NCBI GenBank assembly: GCA_963737705.1
Contig: CAVTTP010000006.1
Coordinates: 806,001 to 870,000, forward strand
Direction of reading: 5' to 3'
DNA length: 64,000 bases
From: PALSA-607 sp963737705
GTDB lineage: Bacteria; Actinomycetota; Actinomycetes; Acidothermales; Acidothermaceae
The notes under the pieces were generated by a model. It had not been told where the DNA came from and did not search any database. It worked only from the letters and a program-made list of their open reading frames with translations. Positions 7,765 to 17,213 of the stretch are shown here, in pieces (position 1 is the first letter of the stretch; each line of letters opens with the position of its first letter). Position numbers and translations under genes: made by a program.

Positions 7765-9741
7765 CTACTTCATGATCACGCCGACCGTGCCGATCCCATC
7801 TGACCAGCTGTCATTGACGTGGGTGAAGGTCGTGCCCGCATAGGCGGTAATCGGGCAGTTGTACTGGCTGGTGTGTGTGAAGACGTCGTTGTCGACCGAA
7901 ATCCCGCTCATCGATGTCAGCGGTGCGTCCTGAAGGTTCACGCTGCAGGCTCCGCCGCCGATGAGGTTGCCGTCGATGATCAGGTTCGTTACTGACTCGG
8001 TCGTTTGAGTGACCTGGACTGCAGAGTTGTTGCCGCCCTCCAGGTTGTTGTTGACGATGGTCAGATTGTGGCCACCGAGCACCTGCACGTCGTCGTCGTG
8101 TGAAGGCCCGCCGCCCTGGTAGGGGTCAGAGGCGAATGCCTGCAGATCATGGATATAGGAATTTTCGATGGTGGAGTTGTCGCCGAACATCTTTGCGCCG
8201 TCGGCGGTGCCGTGGATATTGACGCGGATCGCGGTGTAGTTGGCACCGTGAATACCGTCGATGTAGACGTTCGGGGTTGACGGCACGAGCTCCGAATCAC
8301 GCAGAGTGAAGTTCGTCCCCGCCGCCACGAGGTCGTTCACAAGACCAACACTCGTGGTGGGGGTGCCACCTCTGATGATCGAATTTTCGATCGTCACGTC
8401 GGGAGCCTTGACGTACACGAAACCGTGGATGTCGAGGCCGCTGTAGGTCGCCCCAGCTGTGGTGATCGTCAGGTCGCCGTTCACGACCGTGAGGTTGGTA
8501 CCGGCCGGAACGCCCGTGTTGTCAGCGCCGGGGGTCGATGAAGCCGGCGTTGTTGGAGCGGGTGAGCTCGGAGCCGGTGTTGTTGGAGCGGGGGAGCTCG
8601 GAGCCGGAGCCGGGGGGGTCGAAGCCGGCGCTGAGGGAGCAGGCGGCGGGGTCGAAGCCGGCGCTGAGGGAGCAGGCGGCGGGGTCGAAGCCGGTGCCGA
8701 GGGAGCGGGCGGCGGGGTCGAAGCCGGTGCCGAGGGAGCGGGCGGCGGGGTCGAAGCCGGTGCCGAGGGAGCAGGAGGCGGGGTCGAAGCCGGTGTCGAC
8801 GGAGCAGGGGGCGCCAACGGCGGGGACACCGTGCCACCGCCTGAGGGCGTCGTCGGAATGGCAGCGACCGGGCCAGGCGCGAGCGCGCCTGCACCCGAAC
8901 CTGCCGATCCTGTGGGTGCTGCATCGCTTGTGGTCGCTCTGAGCGACGTTACGGCGAAAGCCGAAATGCCACTGGACAATCCCCGATAGGCCCGGTAGCC
9001 GACACCGCCGGCGATCGCGATCTGGCTGGTCGAAGTGTCCTTAACCGTCAGTTGCGAGCTGGGGATCGCGGTCCCTTCGGGCCATGCGCGGACGGAGACG
9101 ACAGTCGGGCTCGTACCCGTGACCGCGATCTCGACGTTGATGACGTGCCCTGCGGGCACCACGCTGCTCCATTTGACCGACCCGTAGCCCAGGGCGGTCT
9201 CGACGCCGTGGTTGTTGGTGCGGGATATTGAGACGCTCGGGACGCCGCCGGAGAACGCCAATTTGGCGTAGTAGCGGCGTCCGTCAGCCTGGTCGCGCGC
9301 TGTTGCCGAAAGATAAAGGGCCGAGGCTGAGGAGCTCGGGGTCGGCAAGGTGAAGCTCACAACGTTGTCTTCGTCGCGGGCTACGGCCGACGGCAACCAC
9401 GCGGTGACAGATGACCCGGCCGGAACCTTACTGACGGTAGCCGTGCCGTTGTCGACGGAGAGTGTTGTCGGCTTCTGGTCGCTGACCTGCCATCCGCCGC
9501 CGGTGTTGGCCGTACCGAGGCTCCCGGAAACCTGGCGCTGAAAGGTATCGGAGGCCAAAACGCGTGCCGCCGAGGAGGCAAATGCGGACGCGCTAGCGCT
9601 TGTACCAGCGCCAATGACGGACGCCGACGCCAGACCGATGGGTGTCGCAAGTCCGACTGCGGCCGTGCCGGCAGCGATCCAGACAAGGGACTTCTTGCGC
9701 GAGTGCCTAGATCCGAGGAACTGTCCTAGAAGATTCGACAT
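7765..9741 (-). CDS. Secreted right-handed beta-helix protein with Pro-rich stalk
   Basis: The 658-aa protein has an N-terminal signal or anchor (KKSLVWIAAGTAAVGLATPIG). A beta-rich LamG-like domain covers about residues 60-270 (SDTFQRQVSGSLGTANTGGGW onset). A Pro/Ala/Ser stalk covers about 285-395 with tandem 11-residue repeats of the type PPPAPSAPAST. A C-terminal right-handed parallel beta-helix covers about 395-658 (GLDIHGFVYVKAPDVTIENS, SHDDDVQVLGGHNL). Beta-helix domains of this type are typical of polysaccharide lyases and surface adhesins; no catalytic site could be assigned. It is the intact paralogue of the gene at 5492-6947. The ATG at 9741 follows GGAGCCCCCCAGC. Confidence 0.85.
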   Translation of the reverse strand: MSNLLGQFLGSRHSRKKSLVWIAAGTAAVGLATPIGLASASVIGAGTSASASAFASSAARVLASDTFQRQVSGSLGTANTGGGWQVSDQKPTTLSVDNGTATVSKVPAGSSVTAWLPSAVARDEDNVVSFTLPTPSSSASALYLSATARDQADGRRYYAKLAFSGGVPSVSISRTNNHGVETALGYGSVKWSSVVPAGHVINVEIAVTGTSPTVVSVRAWPEGTAIPSSQLTVKDTSTSQIAIAGGVGYRAYRGLSSGISAFAVTSLRATTSDAAPTGSAGSGAGALAPGPVAAIPTTPSGGGTVSPPLAPPAPSTPASTPPPAPSAPASTPPPAPSAPASTPPPAPSAPASTPPPAPSAPASTPPPAPSAPASTPPAPAPSSPAPTTPAPSSPAPTTPASSTPGADNTGVPAGTNLTVVNGDLTITTAGATYSGLDIHGFVYVKAPDVTIENSIIRGGTPTTSVGLVNDLVAAGTNFTLRDSELVPSTPNVYIDGIHGANYTAIRVNIHGTADGAKMFGDNSTIENSYIHDLQAFASDPYQGGGPSHDDDVQVLGGHNLTIVNNNLEGGNNSAVQVTQTTESVTNLIIDGNLIGGGACSVNLQDAPLTSMSGISVDNDVFTHTSQYNCPITAYAGTTFTHVNDSWSDGIGTVGVIMK

Positions 9742-10042
9742 GCTGGGGGGCTCCGATACGGCTGCACAATGGCGGTCCGCCCACGAGCGAGTAACAGCCA
9801 GCTGACTTGTGCGTCGAGCTGATCAGCTGTGTCTCATGTGGAGAACCCTGCTGATTCGGTTGTCGGCCCAGCGCGATTGGCGGTGAAGAGGGTTTGGGCG
9901 TTTTCGCCCGAATGGGCCAACCGCCGAGGCGTCATCCGCCGAATGCCACGTCCAATGCCAGGCCACACGCGTCCCACCACCGCATGGAGCGTCGCACCGC
10001 ACGCGACCCCCGCTCGGGTCTGTGCGGTGAAGACCTGTTGCG
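9742..10042. other. Intergenic region with a 12-bp palindrome
   Basis: No gene is supported here. A perfect 12-bp palindrome AGCTGATCAGCT lies at 9817-9828, about 76 bp upstream of the beta-helix gene start, and could be a regulator site. No promoter hexamers were convincing. Confidence 0.35.
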
Positions 10043-10339
10043 CTAGCTGCGTTGTTCGACGCCGTGGAACTCGATCCGGTAAAGCAGGGTGTCGTCGCCG
10101 ATCGGGCCGGCGTGAGCCGCTCGGTGGCGGAGCGACTCGAGGTCGGCTTCGCCTGAGGCTTCCAGGTCTGCTTCGTCGATGGAGGAGAACGGGACTAGCT
10201 CGACCGAGTCGACCTCGATCAGTCCTGTTCCGACTTTGTAGTGGCCACCGGGCTTCACCTTCGGTTGGCGCCACAGCCGGAACGTCACCGTGATGCGGCC
10301 CGACAGTACGTCGGCGCGCAGGTCTTGGCTGAAGTCCAC
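10043..10339 (-). CDS. ASCH-domain protein
   Basis: The 98-aa protein begins at a GTG and matches the compact ASCH fold in layout: TFRLWRQPKVKPGGHYKVGTG (basic, with the K-x-G-x-x-Y stretch), then IEVDSVELV and a C-terminal LLYRIEFHGV strand. ASCH proteins are PUA-related and are thought to bind RNA or act in translation-linked control. It lies 41 bp downstream of the DUF2090 gene on the same strand and may be co-transcribed. The ribosome-binding site is weak. Confidence 0.75.
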   Translation of the reverse strand: MDFSQDLRADVLSGRITVTFRLWRQPKVKPGGHYKVGTGLIEVDSVELVPFSSIDEADLEASGEADLESLRHRAAHAGPIGDDTLLYRIEFHGVEQRS

Positions 10340-10379
10340 CGCGTGAGGGTATTACCGCCGCACAACTACCTGACGCACG

Positions 10380-11318
10380 TCACTGCTTGGAGTTATCTGC
10401 AGCATGTCGCTGCGTATGGAGCGCAGCTCCGAGGTACGCCCGCGCGAAGTGCAGGTAGTTGTCTCGCACGGTCTCGACGAGGCGTGCGTCGTCGGCGTCC
10501 TGGCGATGGGCTTCGAGTGCGGCCTCCCAAATTGAGCGACCGATCGCGAAGCCGACGAATCCGGGCACCGGTGCAGCGACTGAGAGCCAGTGGTCGAGCA
10601 TTTCTTGTGGCGCATCGCGCCCGAGCACGATGCAATCCGCCGTGCGACCGCCGGCCTTTGCGGCGGCGACGACGTCACGAGCGGCCACTGTGGATTCCAG
10701 TCCTTCGATCTTCCACAGTGTCGGCTCGACACCCGCGTGCTGATTCGCCGCAATTACCTGAGTGACCAACTCAGGTCGAAGGTCGCGGTCGTATGCCTGC
10801 TGGCTACCGGCCCGCTTTAACTGCTCGTCCGTCGCAGGTACCAGCAGTTCGTAGAGGAATGGTGTGCCGCAGTCGATCAACAGCTTCGACAGCGCCGCCA
10901 GCCCAACGAGCTGGCGGGAGGTGTCATCGGCGCTGTCTGCAGGGTTCATTCGCACCAGGACCTTGACGTAGTCGGGCGTGAACTCCTCAATGTGAGCCGC
11001 GGTGTCGTCGCCGTATTGCAGGGTGAAGAGCCGTTGCCCGCTCTTCTCGACCGGCATCGCGACGACCAACTTGTCATCCAGCGCTTCGCGCAGCACCGCG
11101 GCCCCGAGTTCTTCGTCGACGAGTACACCCGCCTGGCCACCGTCCAACTGCGAACGGGCGTCGCGCACACCGTGATAAATCAGCAGCTTCGCAGCTCGCA
11201 TGGCCGCCTCGGTGGCCGGCGACGGCTCATCGTCGGTGACGCCGAACAGCTTGGCGAAGGAGTCCCGGTGATCCATCGCAAGGATCAGCAGCGGATCAGC
11301 GGCGTTCGGCGTAGACAT
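10380..11318 (-). CDS. DUF2090-type aldolase-like protein
   Basis: The 312-aa protein opens with NAADPLLILAMDHRDSFAKL, the signature start of the DUF2090 domain found at the C-terminus of some IolC-type (5-dehydro-2-deoxygluconokinase) proteins. That domain has a class I aldolase-like barrel. Further matches are LVVAMPVEKSGQ, VKVLVRMNP, LWKIEGLES and CIVLGRDAP. The ATG at 11318 is chosen because AGGATGAGG precedes it; the longer GTG-start form lacks this support. A role in sugar or inositol breakdown is inferred from the family only, since no other inositol genes are in the window. Confidence 0.75.
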   Translation of the reverse strand: MSTPNAADPLLILAMDHRDSFAKLFGVTDDEPSPATEAAMRAAKLLIYHGVRDARSQLDGGQAGVLVDEELGAAVLREALDDKLVVAMPVEKSGQRLFTLQYGDDTAAHIEEFTPDYVKVLVRMNPADSADDTSRQLVGLAALSKLLIDCGTPFLYELLVPATDEQLKRAGSQQAYDRDLRPELVTQVIAANQHAGVEPTLWKIEGLESTVAARDVVAAAKAGGRTADCIVLGRDAPQEMLDHWLSVAAPVPGFVGFAIGRSIWEAALEAHRQDADDARLVETVRDNYLHFARAYLGAALHTQRHAADNSKQ

Positions 11319-11453
11319 GGCCTCATCCTGCCCGATCCGTCGTCGGCCATTCATTGGCCACCGATGTCTTGTGATACTCCGCGCGGGGAACGATCGTAGG
11401 TACCAGCGGTCGAAACCGCCGACACAAACGCTGCCGAGACGAAGGAGCGTCCG

Positions 11454-13190
11454 ATGCCCGAGACCGTCGCAGACGTCGTAGTCGCGACGCTGAAGATGTC
11501 TGGAGTCCAGCGCGTTTACGGCGTACCGGGTGACTCGCTCAATGGCTTTACCGACGCGTTACGCCGCGACGGTGAGCTTGTCTGGGCGCACGTTCGCCAC
11601 GAGGAGGCAGCGGCATTTGCTGCCGCCGGTGAGGCTGCGCTGACCGGTGAATTGGCGGTGTGCGCCGGCAGTTGTGGGCCCGGCAACCTGCACCTCATCA
11701 ACGGCCTCTTCGACGCCAACCGAAGCGGCGTGCCAGTGCTCGCGATCGCGGCTCACATCCCGAGGGTGGAGATCGGCGGTTCGTACTTTCAGGAGACACA
11801 TCCCGAGAACCTCTTCCGCGAATGCAGCGTCTACTGCGAACTCGTGAGCATCCCCGAGCAACTTCCGCGGGTGCTGGAAATCGCGATGCGCCATGCCCTG
11901 CAGCGCGGCGGGGTCGCGGTCGTCATAGTTCCGGGCGAGATATTTCTTGCCGAGGCTGCGTCGGGTGCCAAAGCGATCGAGATCCGCGAGGCGAAATCGG
12001 TGATGCGACCCGTTGATCTGGACCTGGTCGCGGCCGCCGACGTTTTGAACGCGGCGAGTGCTGTGACAATCCTCGCCGGCGCAGGTTGCGCCGGTGCGCA
12101 CGACCAGTTGATTGCGATCGCTGGCGCCCTCAAGGCACCCGTCGTCCACGCATTTCGCGGTAAAGAGTTCGTCGAATATGACAACCCTTACGACGTCGGG
12201 ATGACCGGTCTCATCGGATGGAGCTCGGGCTACCGCGCGATGGAGCATTGCGATGCGCTGTTGATGCTTGGCACCGACTTTCCGTACCGCCCGTTCTATC
12301 CCGAAGGCGTTCCCATCGTTCAGGTCGACATCCGAGGGGAGCACATCGGACGTCGCGCGCCCGTCGATGTCGCACTCGTCGGCACTGTTGCTGACACGGT
12401 CGACGCGTTACTTCCGATGCTCACACCGAAGACCGACAGCGACCATCTAGATCGAATGCTCGACCACCAACGCCGGGCCCGTGCTCGCCTGGATTCGCTG
12501 GCCGAGCAAGGCCGCCGCGAGTCGCCGTTGCATCCGCAGTTTGTCGTCGCGACGATTTCTCGCATGGCTGCAGCGGACGCAGTCTTTACCGCCGATGTCG
12601 GCACTCCGTGCATCTGGGCGGCTCGCTACCTGAAGATGAACGGAACGCGCCGACTTGTGGGCTCGTTCAATCATGGCTCTATGGCCAACGCGTTGCCGCA
12701 TGCCATCGGGGCGCAGGCGAGTGATCCCGGCCGTCAGGTGATCAGCTTGTCTGGGGATGGTGGCCTGGCGATGCTGATGGGGGAACTGATAACTCTGCGT
12801 CAGCAGCACCTGCCGGTGAAAATTGTTGTGTTCAACAATGGTGCGCTCTCGTTCGTCGAGCTGGAGATGAAGGCGGCCGGCATCGTTACTTTCGCCACTG
12901 ACCTGGACAACCCCGACTTCGCAGGAATCGCGCGCGCGACGGGGCTCTTCAGTGCTCGAGTCGAAAAGGCCGACGAGCTTGAAGGTGCGCTCCAGGCGGC
13001 CTTCGACCACGACGGCCCTGCCCTCGTCGACGTCCTCATCGACCGGGAAGAGCTCGCACTCCCACCGAAGATCACTCTCGAACAAATCAAGGGGTTCAGC
13101 CTCTTCGCTACCCGAACGATTCTGTCGGGCCAAGGCAACGAACTGGTCGAACTCGCGAAGACAAACCTGCGTCAGCTCGCCCGCGAGTAG
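11454..13190 (+). CDS. poxB: Pyruvate:quinone oxidoreductase / pyruvate oxidase (TPP- and FAD-dependent)
   Basis: The 578-aa protein has the three domains of TPP enzymes. The Pyr domain at residues about 1-170 has GVPGDSLNGF and the catalytic Glu in HEEAAAF. A central FAD-binding-type domain spans about 185-330. The PP domain has the TPP/Mg motif SGDGGLAMLMGEL...FNNGALSF. Within the family this length and PETVADVVVATLK start fit PoxB (pyruvate to acetate and CO2, electrons to quinone) rather than acetolactate synthase. An AAGGAG site lies seven to eight bases before the ATG. The gene stands alone, divergent from the DUF2090 gene. Confidence 0.85.
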   Translation: MPETVADVVVATLKMSGVQRVYGVPGDSLNGFTDALRRDGELVWAHVRHEEAAAFAAAGEAALTGELAVCAGSCGPGNLHLINGLFDANRSGVPVLAIAAHIPRVEIGGSYFQETHPENLFRECSVYCELVSIPEQLPRVLEIAMRHALQRGGVAVVIVPGEIFLAEAASGAKAIEIREAKSVMRPVDLDLVAAADVLNAASAVTILAGAGCAGAHDQLIAIAGALKAPVVHAFRGKEFVEYDNPYDVGMTGLIGWSSGYRAMEHCDALLMLGTDFPYRPFYPEGVPIVQVDIRGEHIGRRAPVDVALVGTVADTVDALLPMLTPKTDSDHLDRMLDHQRRARARLDSLAEQGRRESPLHPQFVVATISRMAAADAVFTADVGTPCIWAARYLKMNGTRRLVGSFNHGSMANALPHAIGAQASDPGRQVISLSGDGGLAMLMGELITLRQQHLPVKIVVFNNGALSFVELEMKAAGIVTFATDLDNPDFAGIARATGLFSARVEKADELEGALQAAFDHDGPALVDVLIDREELALPPKITLEQIKGFSLFATRTILSGQGNELVELAKTNLRQLARE

Positions 13191-13270
13191 TGCACGCCGT
13201 TCGATGACGTCGCTGCTGTCGACTACTCACGCAGCCAGCCCCACTGAAGGCATGAACTCAGCAGCCGATC

Positions 13271-14371
13271 TCAAGGCGCGCAGACGACTCCAAGGCATTG
13301 GCCGATGCCGTTGCCGTGGGCGTGGTTACCGCCGAGATCAGTGACCGTGCCGAGGGCGTAGATGCCCCATTGGGTGTTGTTGACCGCGACGTTGGACCCA
13401 ATCTGCGTGATCGATGTGCCCGGCGTGATGTTGATGCCGTATCCGTTGTACCGGAATGTGTTGGCAGTGATTGAAATCATGGCCGGGTCTAACTCGGGAC
13501 TGTTGCCGCCGCCGGCAACACCGACTCCGTTGTACAGGAACTGGCTGTTCTTCACTGTCTCGAAGCTTTGGGAATCAGGAGTCAGGCTCACTGCGGTTCC
13601 GTTGAGACTGAACAAAGTCCCGTCGGCCGTTATATAGCTGCCCAACCCGGTCGCGCGCAGCCCGATGGTGTTGCCACTGACTACGCCGCCGGTGATGTTG
13701 ATGCCGGCCAGCTCGTTCTCGCTCGCCCCCGTGCCGTTGCCGAGGAGCAGACTGTTCGTGATGTTGCAAATATCGTCGATGCAGTCGACTCCCGTACCAA
13801 ACCCGGTGATCAGGGAGCTGTCGATGGTACCGGTGACGTCGGCTCCGAGGGTGAACGCGACGCTGGTCCCGCCCGCGCCGAACATCGCGCTGCGCCGAAT
13901 CGTCGCCGTGCTGAGTCCGCCGACTCCGGTCTGCACCGCATGAAAGGTGCTCAGGTCGACGGCAAACGAACTGGCCACTTCTCCGTTGACACCGAGATTG
14001 CTCGACGCGAAGTTAACAGCGGAGAAAAGCACATTGCTGTGGAGGAATCCGACGTCAATGCCAGTGCCCCAACCCGTGATGGTTCCGTTGATCACATGTG
14101 CGGCGTCGGCGTCGTCGCTCAGTGTCACGCCGACGAACGTGCTCGAGGCTCCAGGCCCTGTCAGCCGATGGCCGCGCAGATCGACCGTCACGCTCGGACC
14201 ATTAATGATAATTCCGTCGCCAGAACAGGTCAGATCCTTGGGCAGGTAGGCGTTGGTCGTAACCGTCGTTCCACACGTCGTGATGGGTGTCCCTGAATCT
14301 GCCGATGCAACACCGGGCACCGCCAGCGTGGCCAAACCAAGCGCGATTGCGACTGCCAGCCTGATTCGCAT
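13271..14371 (-). CDS. Secreted right-handed beta-helix protein
   Basis: The 366-aa protein begins MRIRLAVAIALGLATLAVPG followed by VASADS, a clear Sec signal peptide with a likely cut after VASA. The mature part consists of short beta-helix rungs (TVDLRGHRLTG, GTITGWGTGIDVG, SLITGFGTGVDCI, NTFRYNGYGINI) typical of NosD/pectate-lyase-like parallel beta-helices. It is not closely similar to the two beta-helix proteins at 5-10 kb. The start at 14371 follows GGGGGCTCAC; the longer GTG form would bury the signal peptide. It is convergent with poxB. Confidence 0.8.
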   Translation of the reverse strand: MRIRLAVAIALGLATLAVPGVASADSGTPITTCGTTVTTNAYLPKDLTCSGDGIIINGPSVTVDLRGHRLTGPGASSTFVGVTLSDDADAAHVINGTITGWGTGIDVGFLHSNVLFSAVNFASSNLGVNGEVASSFAVDLSTFHAVQTGVGGLSTATIRRSAMFGAGGTSVAFTLGADVTGTIDSSLITGFGTGVDCIDDICNITNSLLLGNGTGASENELAGINITGGVVSGNTIGLRATGLGSYITADGTLFSLNGTAVSLTPDSQSFETVKNSQFLYNGVGVAGGGNSPELDPAMISITANTFRYNGYGINITPGTSITQIGSNVAVNNTQWGIYALGTVTDLGGNHAHGNGIGQCLGVVCAP

Positions 14372-14522
14372 GTGAGCCCCCGAAAGCGTCGACCCGAGCG
14401 GCTCCGCCAGCCGCCGAGTATCGACGGTCACTGTGGCAGGAAAGTACGTCAAGCGGAAGCAGAACGGCTACCGAAGTTTGCGACCACATAACCGTCTGGG
14501 CCGACTGAGGGGTGGCGTCGTC

Positions 14523-15383
14523 CTATTTCGGACGTACAGCGAGTACCAAATCGGCGATCTCGGGACGGTGTTCGGTCTCTTCGACGACCTCGTAGCCCTC
14601 CGACGTCGCTCGATACAGACCGCTGCGCGGCGGGACCTCCAGCGCCACGCGATGATGGTCGATCACTTGAAAATGACCGCCCGGCGACAGACTCGAATGG
14701 ATCGCGGCCAGCGCGACCAAGAGCTGCGCGTCGTCAAAGTAAAGCCTGCGGAGCACATTCGCGGCGCGTACCAAGTCCGGGGTACCCCCGGCCCAACGCT
14801 CAAAGACATCGTGCGCGCGAAAGGAGACGCGCGGATCATCACGAATGATCGCGCGGGCGTCTGGGTTGAGCAGAAGGACAGGCGTCCTCTGACGTGTGCG
14901 CGCGACCGAAATCGTCCGAAAATAAAGAGTCCGAACGGCAGACGACATCTCAGGCCACGCGACAAAACGCCTGCCAATCACCAGGACACAGTGGTCATCG
15001 TGATCGAAGAGAACGACGCGGCGGCCGACTCGCGCAGAGGTGAGCTCGATGTACTTGTCGCTGATGGTGAACGAGCGGAATCCGTCGCCGAGCCTCCGGA
15101 TAAGGTCCACCGACGTTGAGCCGTCGGAGGCGCCCATCTCCACGATGTGGGCCGACGATAGATCGAGGTGGCGCAGCAGCAAATCGTCTGCGAATTCGTG
15201 GCGACCGGCGTGCGTGATCTTGTAGGTACCACCGACGTGGATTGACAGCATCGCCCGACGGAAATCCCGTGGCGTCACATCCTCGTCGAGGATCACACCC
15301 GGGTCGTATCGGAAGAAACGCTGCCTCTTCGACTCCACCCACTGCGGCCAGGCACCGCGAAGGGGTCGGATCGGAAACTTCAC
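14523..15383 (-). CDS. Class I SAM-dependent methyltransferase-like protein
   Basis: The 286-aa protein has a motif-I-like strand and loop, HIVEMGASDGSTSVDLI, at about residues 87-103. An acidic post-I region (SFTISDKYIEL) and a late SLSPGGHFQVIDHHR segment follow, as in class I methyltransferases. The substrate is unknown. The GTG at 15383 is chosen because anything upstream runs into the tRNA-derived attL sequence, where the translated segment VRILPRAPRLL is a known artefact of tRNA 3' ends. No good ribosome-binding site is visible, so the start is tentative. Confidence 0.65.
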   Translation of the reverse strand: MKFPIRPLRGAWPQWVESKRQRFFRYDPGVILDEDVTPRDFRRAMLSIHVGGTYKITHAGRHEFADDLLLRHLDLSSAHIVEMGASDGSTSVDLIRRLGDGFRSFTISDKYIELTSARVGRRVVLFDHDDHCVLVIGRRFVAWPEMSSAVRTLYFRTISVARTRQRTPVLLLNPDARAIIRDDPRVSFRAHDVFERWAGGTPDLVRAANVLRRLYFDDAQLLVALAAIHSSLSPGGHFQVIDHHRVALEVPPRSGLYRATSEGYEVVEETEHRPEIADLVLAVRPK

Positions 15384-15454
15384 CGCGCGATCGTATCGCC
15401 TTGCGGCCGGGCATCTTGGTGCTTCCGCGATCGTGGGGCCGAACGACAAAAGTC

Positions 15455-15503
15455 GGGGTGCCCTCGGCAGGATTCGGACCTGCGACACACGGTTTAGGAA
15501 ACC
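15455..15503. repeat. attL: 49-bp tRNA-Arg 3'-end duplicate
   Basis: It is identical over 49 bases to 30348-30396 and contains the T-arm, the 3' half of the anticodon stem and the acceptor 3' strand of tRNA-Arg. The sequences diverge immediately after AAACC. This is the original tRNA 3' end displaced by integration. Confidence 0.95.
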
Positions 15504-15538
15504 ATGACGACCCGTATCAACGGGTATCAGCACACCTC

Positions 15539-15578
15539 AAGACTTCCAGTCGCACAAGAAGACTTCCAGTCGCACAAG
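15539..15578 (+). repeat. 20-bp exact tandem duplication near attL
   Basis: The 20-mer AAGACTTCCAGTCGCACAAG occurs twice back to back. It lies between attL and the integrase and could be an integrase or excisionase binding site; no copy was noticed at the right end. Confidence 0.8.
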
Positions 15579-15615
15579 GGAATGTCTGCGTTGGGTGTCA
15601 GCACGTATCAAGACA

Positions 15616-15650
15616 TGGCAGCCACTCGGCTGCCAACTTTGGCTGCCAAA
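15616..15650. promoter_or_regulatory. Putative integrase arm-type sites, left end
   Basis: Three copies of TGGCTGCCA or its reverse complement lie at 15616-15624, 15628-15635 and 15638-15650 (the last is TTTGGCTGCCAAA). A fourth forms the start of the integrase gene at 15732-15742. The same motif pair occurs just inside attR at 30283-30303, as expected for arm-type recombinase sites. Confidence 0.5.
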
Positions 15651-15730
15651 TGTTCTTGACGTAGCGAATTGGCGCTGCAACTCTGTGACGCAACGCGCAC
15701 ACGCGCTCGACTACCCGATGGGGTGGCGAC

Positions 15731-16935
15731 ATGGCAGCCAAAGGCAAGCGTCGAGGTCACGGCGAAGGCGCGATCTACCAGACAGCAGACGGACGCTGGC
15801 GCGCTGTTGCGGACCTCGGGTGGTCCAACGGCAAACGCGAACGCAAGTACTTGTCCGGGAAGACGCGCGCTGAAGTAGCACTGAAGCTGCGCCAAGAGCA
15901 GCAGCGAGTCGACGCCGGCTTACCCGCACAGACAGGACGCGCGCTCACCCTCGGCGCGTGGTTGACCACGTACCTCGAAACGGTGGCCGCGCCTAGGCTG
16001 CGCACGTCAACTGCGACGACATACCGCAGCTACGCGAATAACCGGATCATCCCTGCACTTGGCAAGCATCGCCTCACCAAGCTCACCCCAGAACATCTTG
16101 AGGCGTTCTATCGGGACTTGGCGCGCGCTGGCCTCAAGCCATCCTCGATCTTGGCCTGTCATCGGATCATTTCTCGTGCGCTCAAGATTGCAATGAAGCG
16201 CAGCTACGTAGCGCGCAACGTTGCGACGATCGTGGACGCGCCCGAGTTCACCCCGGGCCGAGGTCGCCGCACCGAGCATGGAACAAGTACAGGCGATCCT
16301 GGCAGCCGCCAATGAAGCCCATCGTTGGCGTGAGCAACGACGGCACGAAACACACCACCCCGCCTAGAAATGTCGCTAGGTGGTCTGTGGCGCTGGCCCT
16401 CGGCTTACGGCAAGGCGAAGCGCTCGGCCTGATGTGGTCCGACATCGACTTCGAAGCCGGCACGCTAACGGTTCGCCGAGCGCTCCAGCGGAAGCCGCAA
16501 GGCGGTCTGATTTTCACCGAACCGAAGTCCCGCGCAGGCAGGCGGACGATCGTGCTTCCTGCGCCGCTCCTGGACGCGCTACGAACCCACCGCGCCGAGC
16601 AGGTCGCCGAACGACTGAGCGCCGGGCCGACGTGGCAGGACAACGACCTCGTGTTCGCCCAGCCCAATGGCAAACCGATCGAGCCGTCGCGCGACTACCG
16701 AAACTGGCAAGCGCTGCTCGTGGTGGCGGGGGTGCCGAAGTACCGCCTCCACGACGCCCGACACTTCGCCGCAACGCTCCTGCTCAGCGAGGGCGTACCT
16801 GCGAAGGTCGCGTCGGAAATCCTCGGGCACAGCCGAATCAGCCTCACGTTGGACACGTACAGCCATGTGGGTCGCGAACTTGCGACTGACGCTGCGGAGC
16901 GGGTCGGAAATGCGCTTTGGACGCTCGGGGGATAG
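15731..16935 (+). pseudogene. int: Tyrosine site-specific integrase, broken by two frame changes
   Basis: The first frame (15731 to about 16256) gives an AP2-like arm-binding region (GEGAIYQTADGRWRAVADLGW) and a SAM-like core-binding domain (LTLGAWLTTYLETVAAPRLRTST). The catalytic domain reads in the frame of 16312-16935 with Arg in LGLRQGEALGL, HDARH, LGHS and the nucleophile Tyr in TLDTYSHV. Between them a third frame encodes AEVAAPSMEQVQAILAAAN, which fits the linker. Removing one G near 16256-16258 joins EFTP to AEVAAPS. A second one-base change between about 16310 and 16375 must join the last part. All catalytic residues survive, so either the gene died recently or the indels are sequencing errors. 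Confidence 0.85.
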
Positions 16936-17213
16936 TCCACAGGGCTACTACGCGAAGATCGTTTTGCGCCAACGACTTGCTGCGACTTCACGAGCACGCT
17001 TTCAGCGCTAATGACTCTTACAACGTCCTGCACACTCTCGTCTCCGCAGTTCTGTGCTGACGCACCGTCGGTACGCCACCTCGCCGCGCGCATAGCGCGT
17101 AGGGGCGCGTTGAGTCCCTGTTTGGCGGCTCGTTCACCGTGCCTGCGCTGTCGTCTTGATTTGTTTTAATGCGAACCGATAGTCAAGGGCCTCTTTAAGC
17201 AGGGAAGGGTGCG

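Noticed and set aside
9829..10293. 154-aa plus-strand ORF over the ASCH gene
   Set aside because: Arg/Ser-rich shadow; the minus-strand ASCH protein explains most of the region.
13185..13228. Possible terminator between poxB and the third beta-helix gene (GAGTAGT with ACTACTC)
   Set aside because: A 7-bp stem with a 30-base loop and no U-run is too weak to call.
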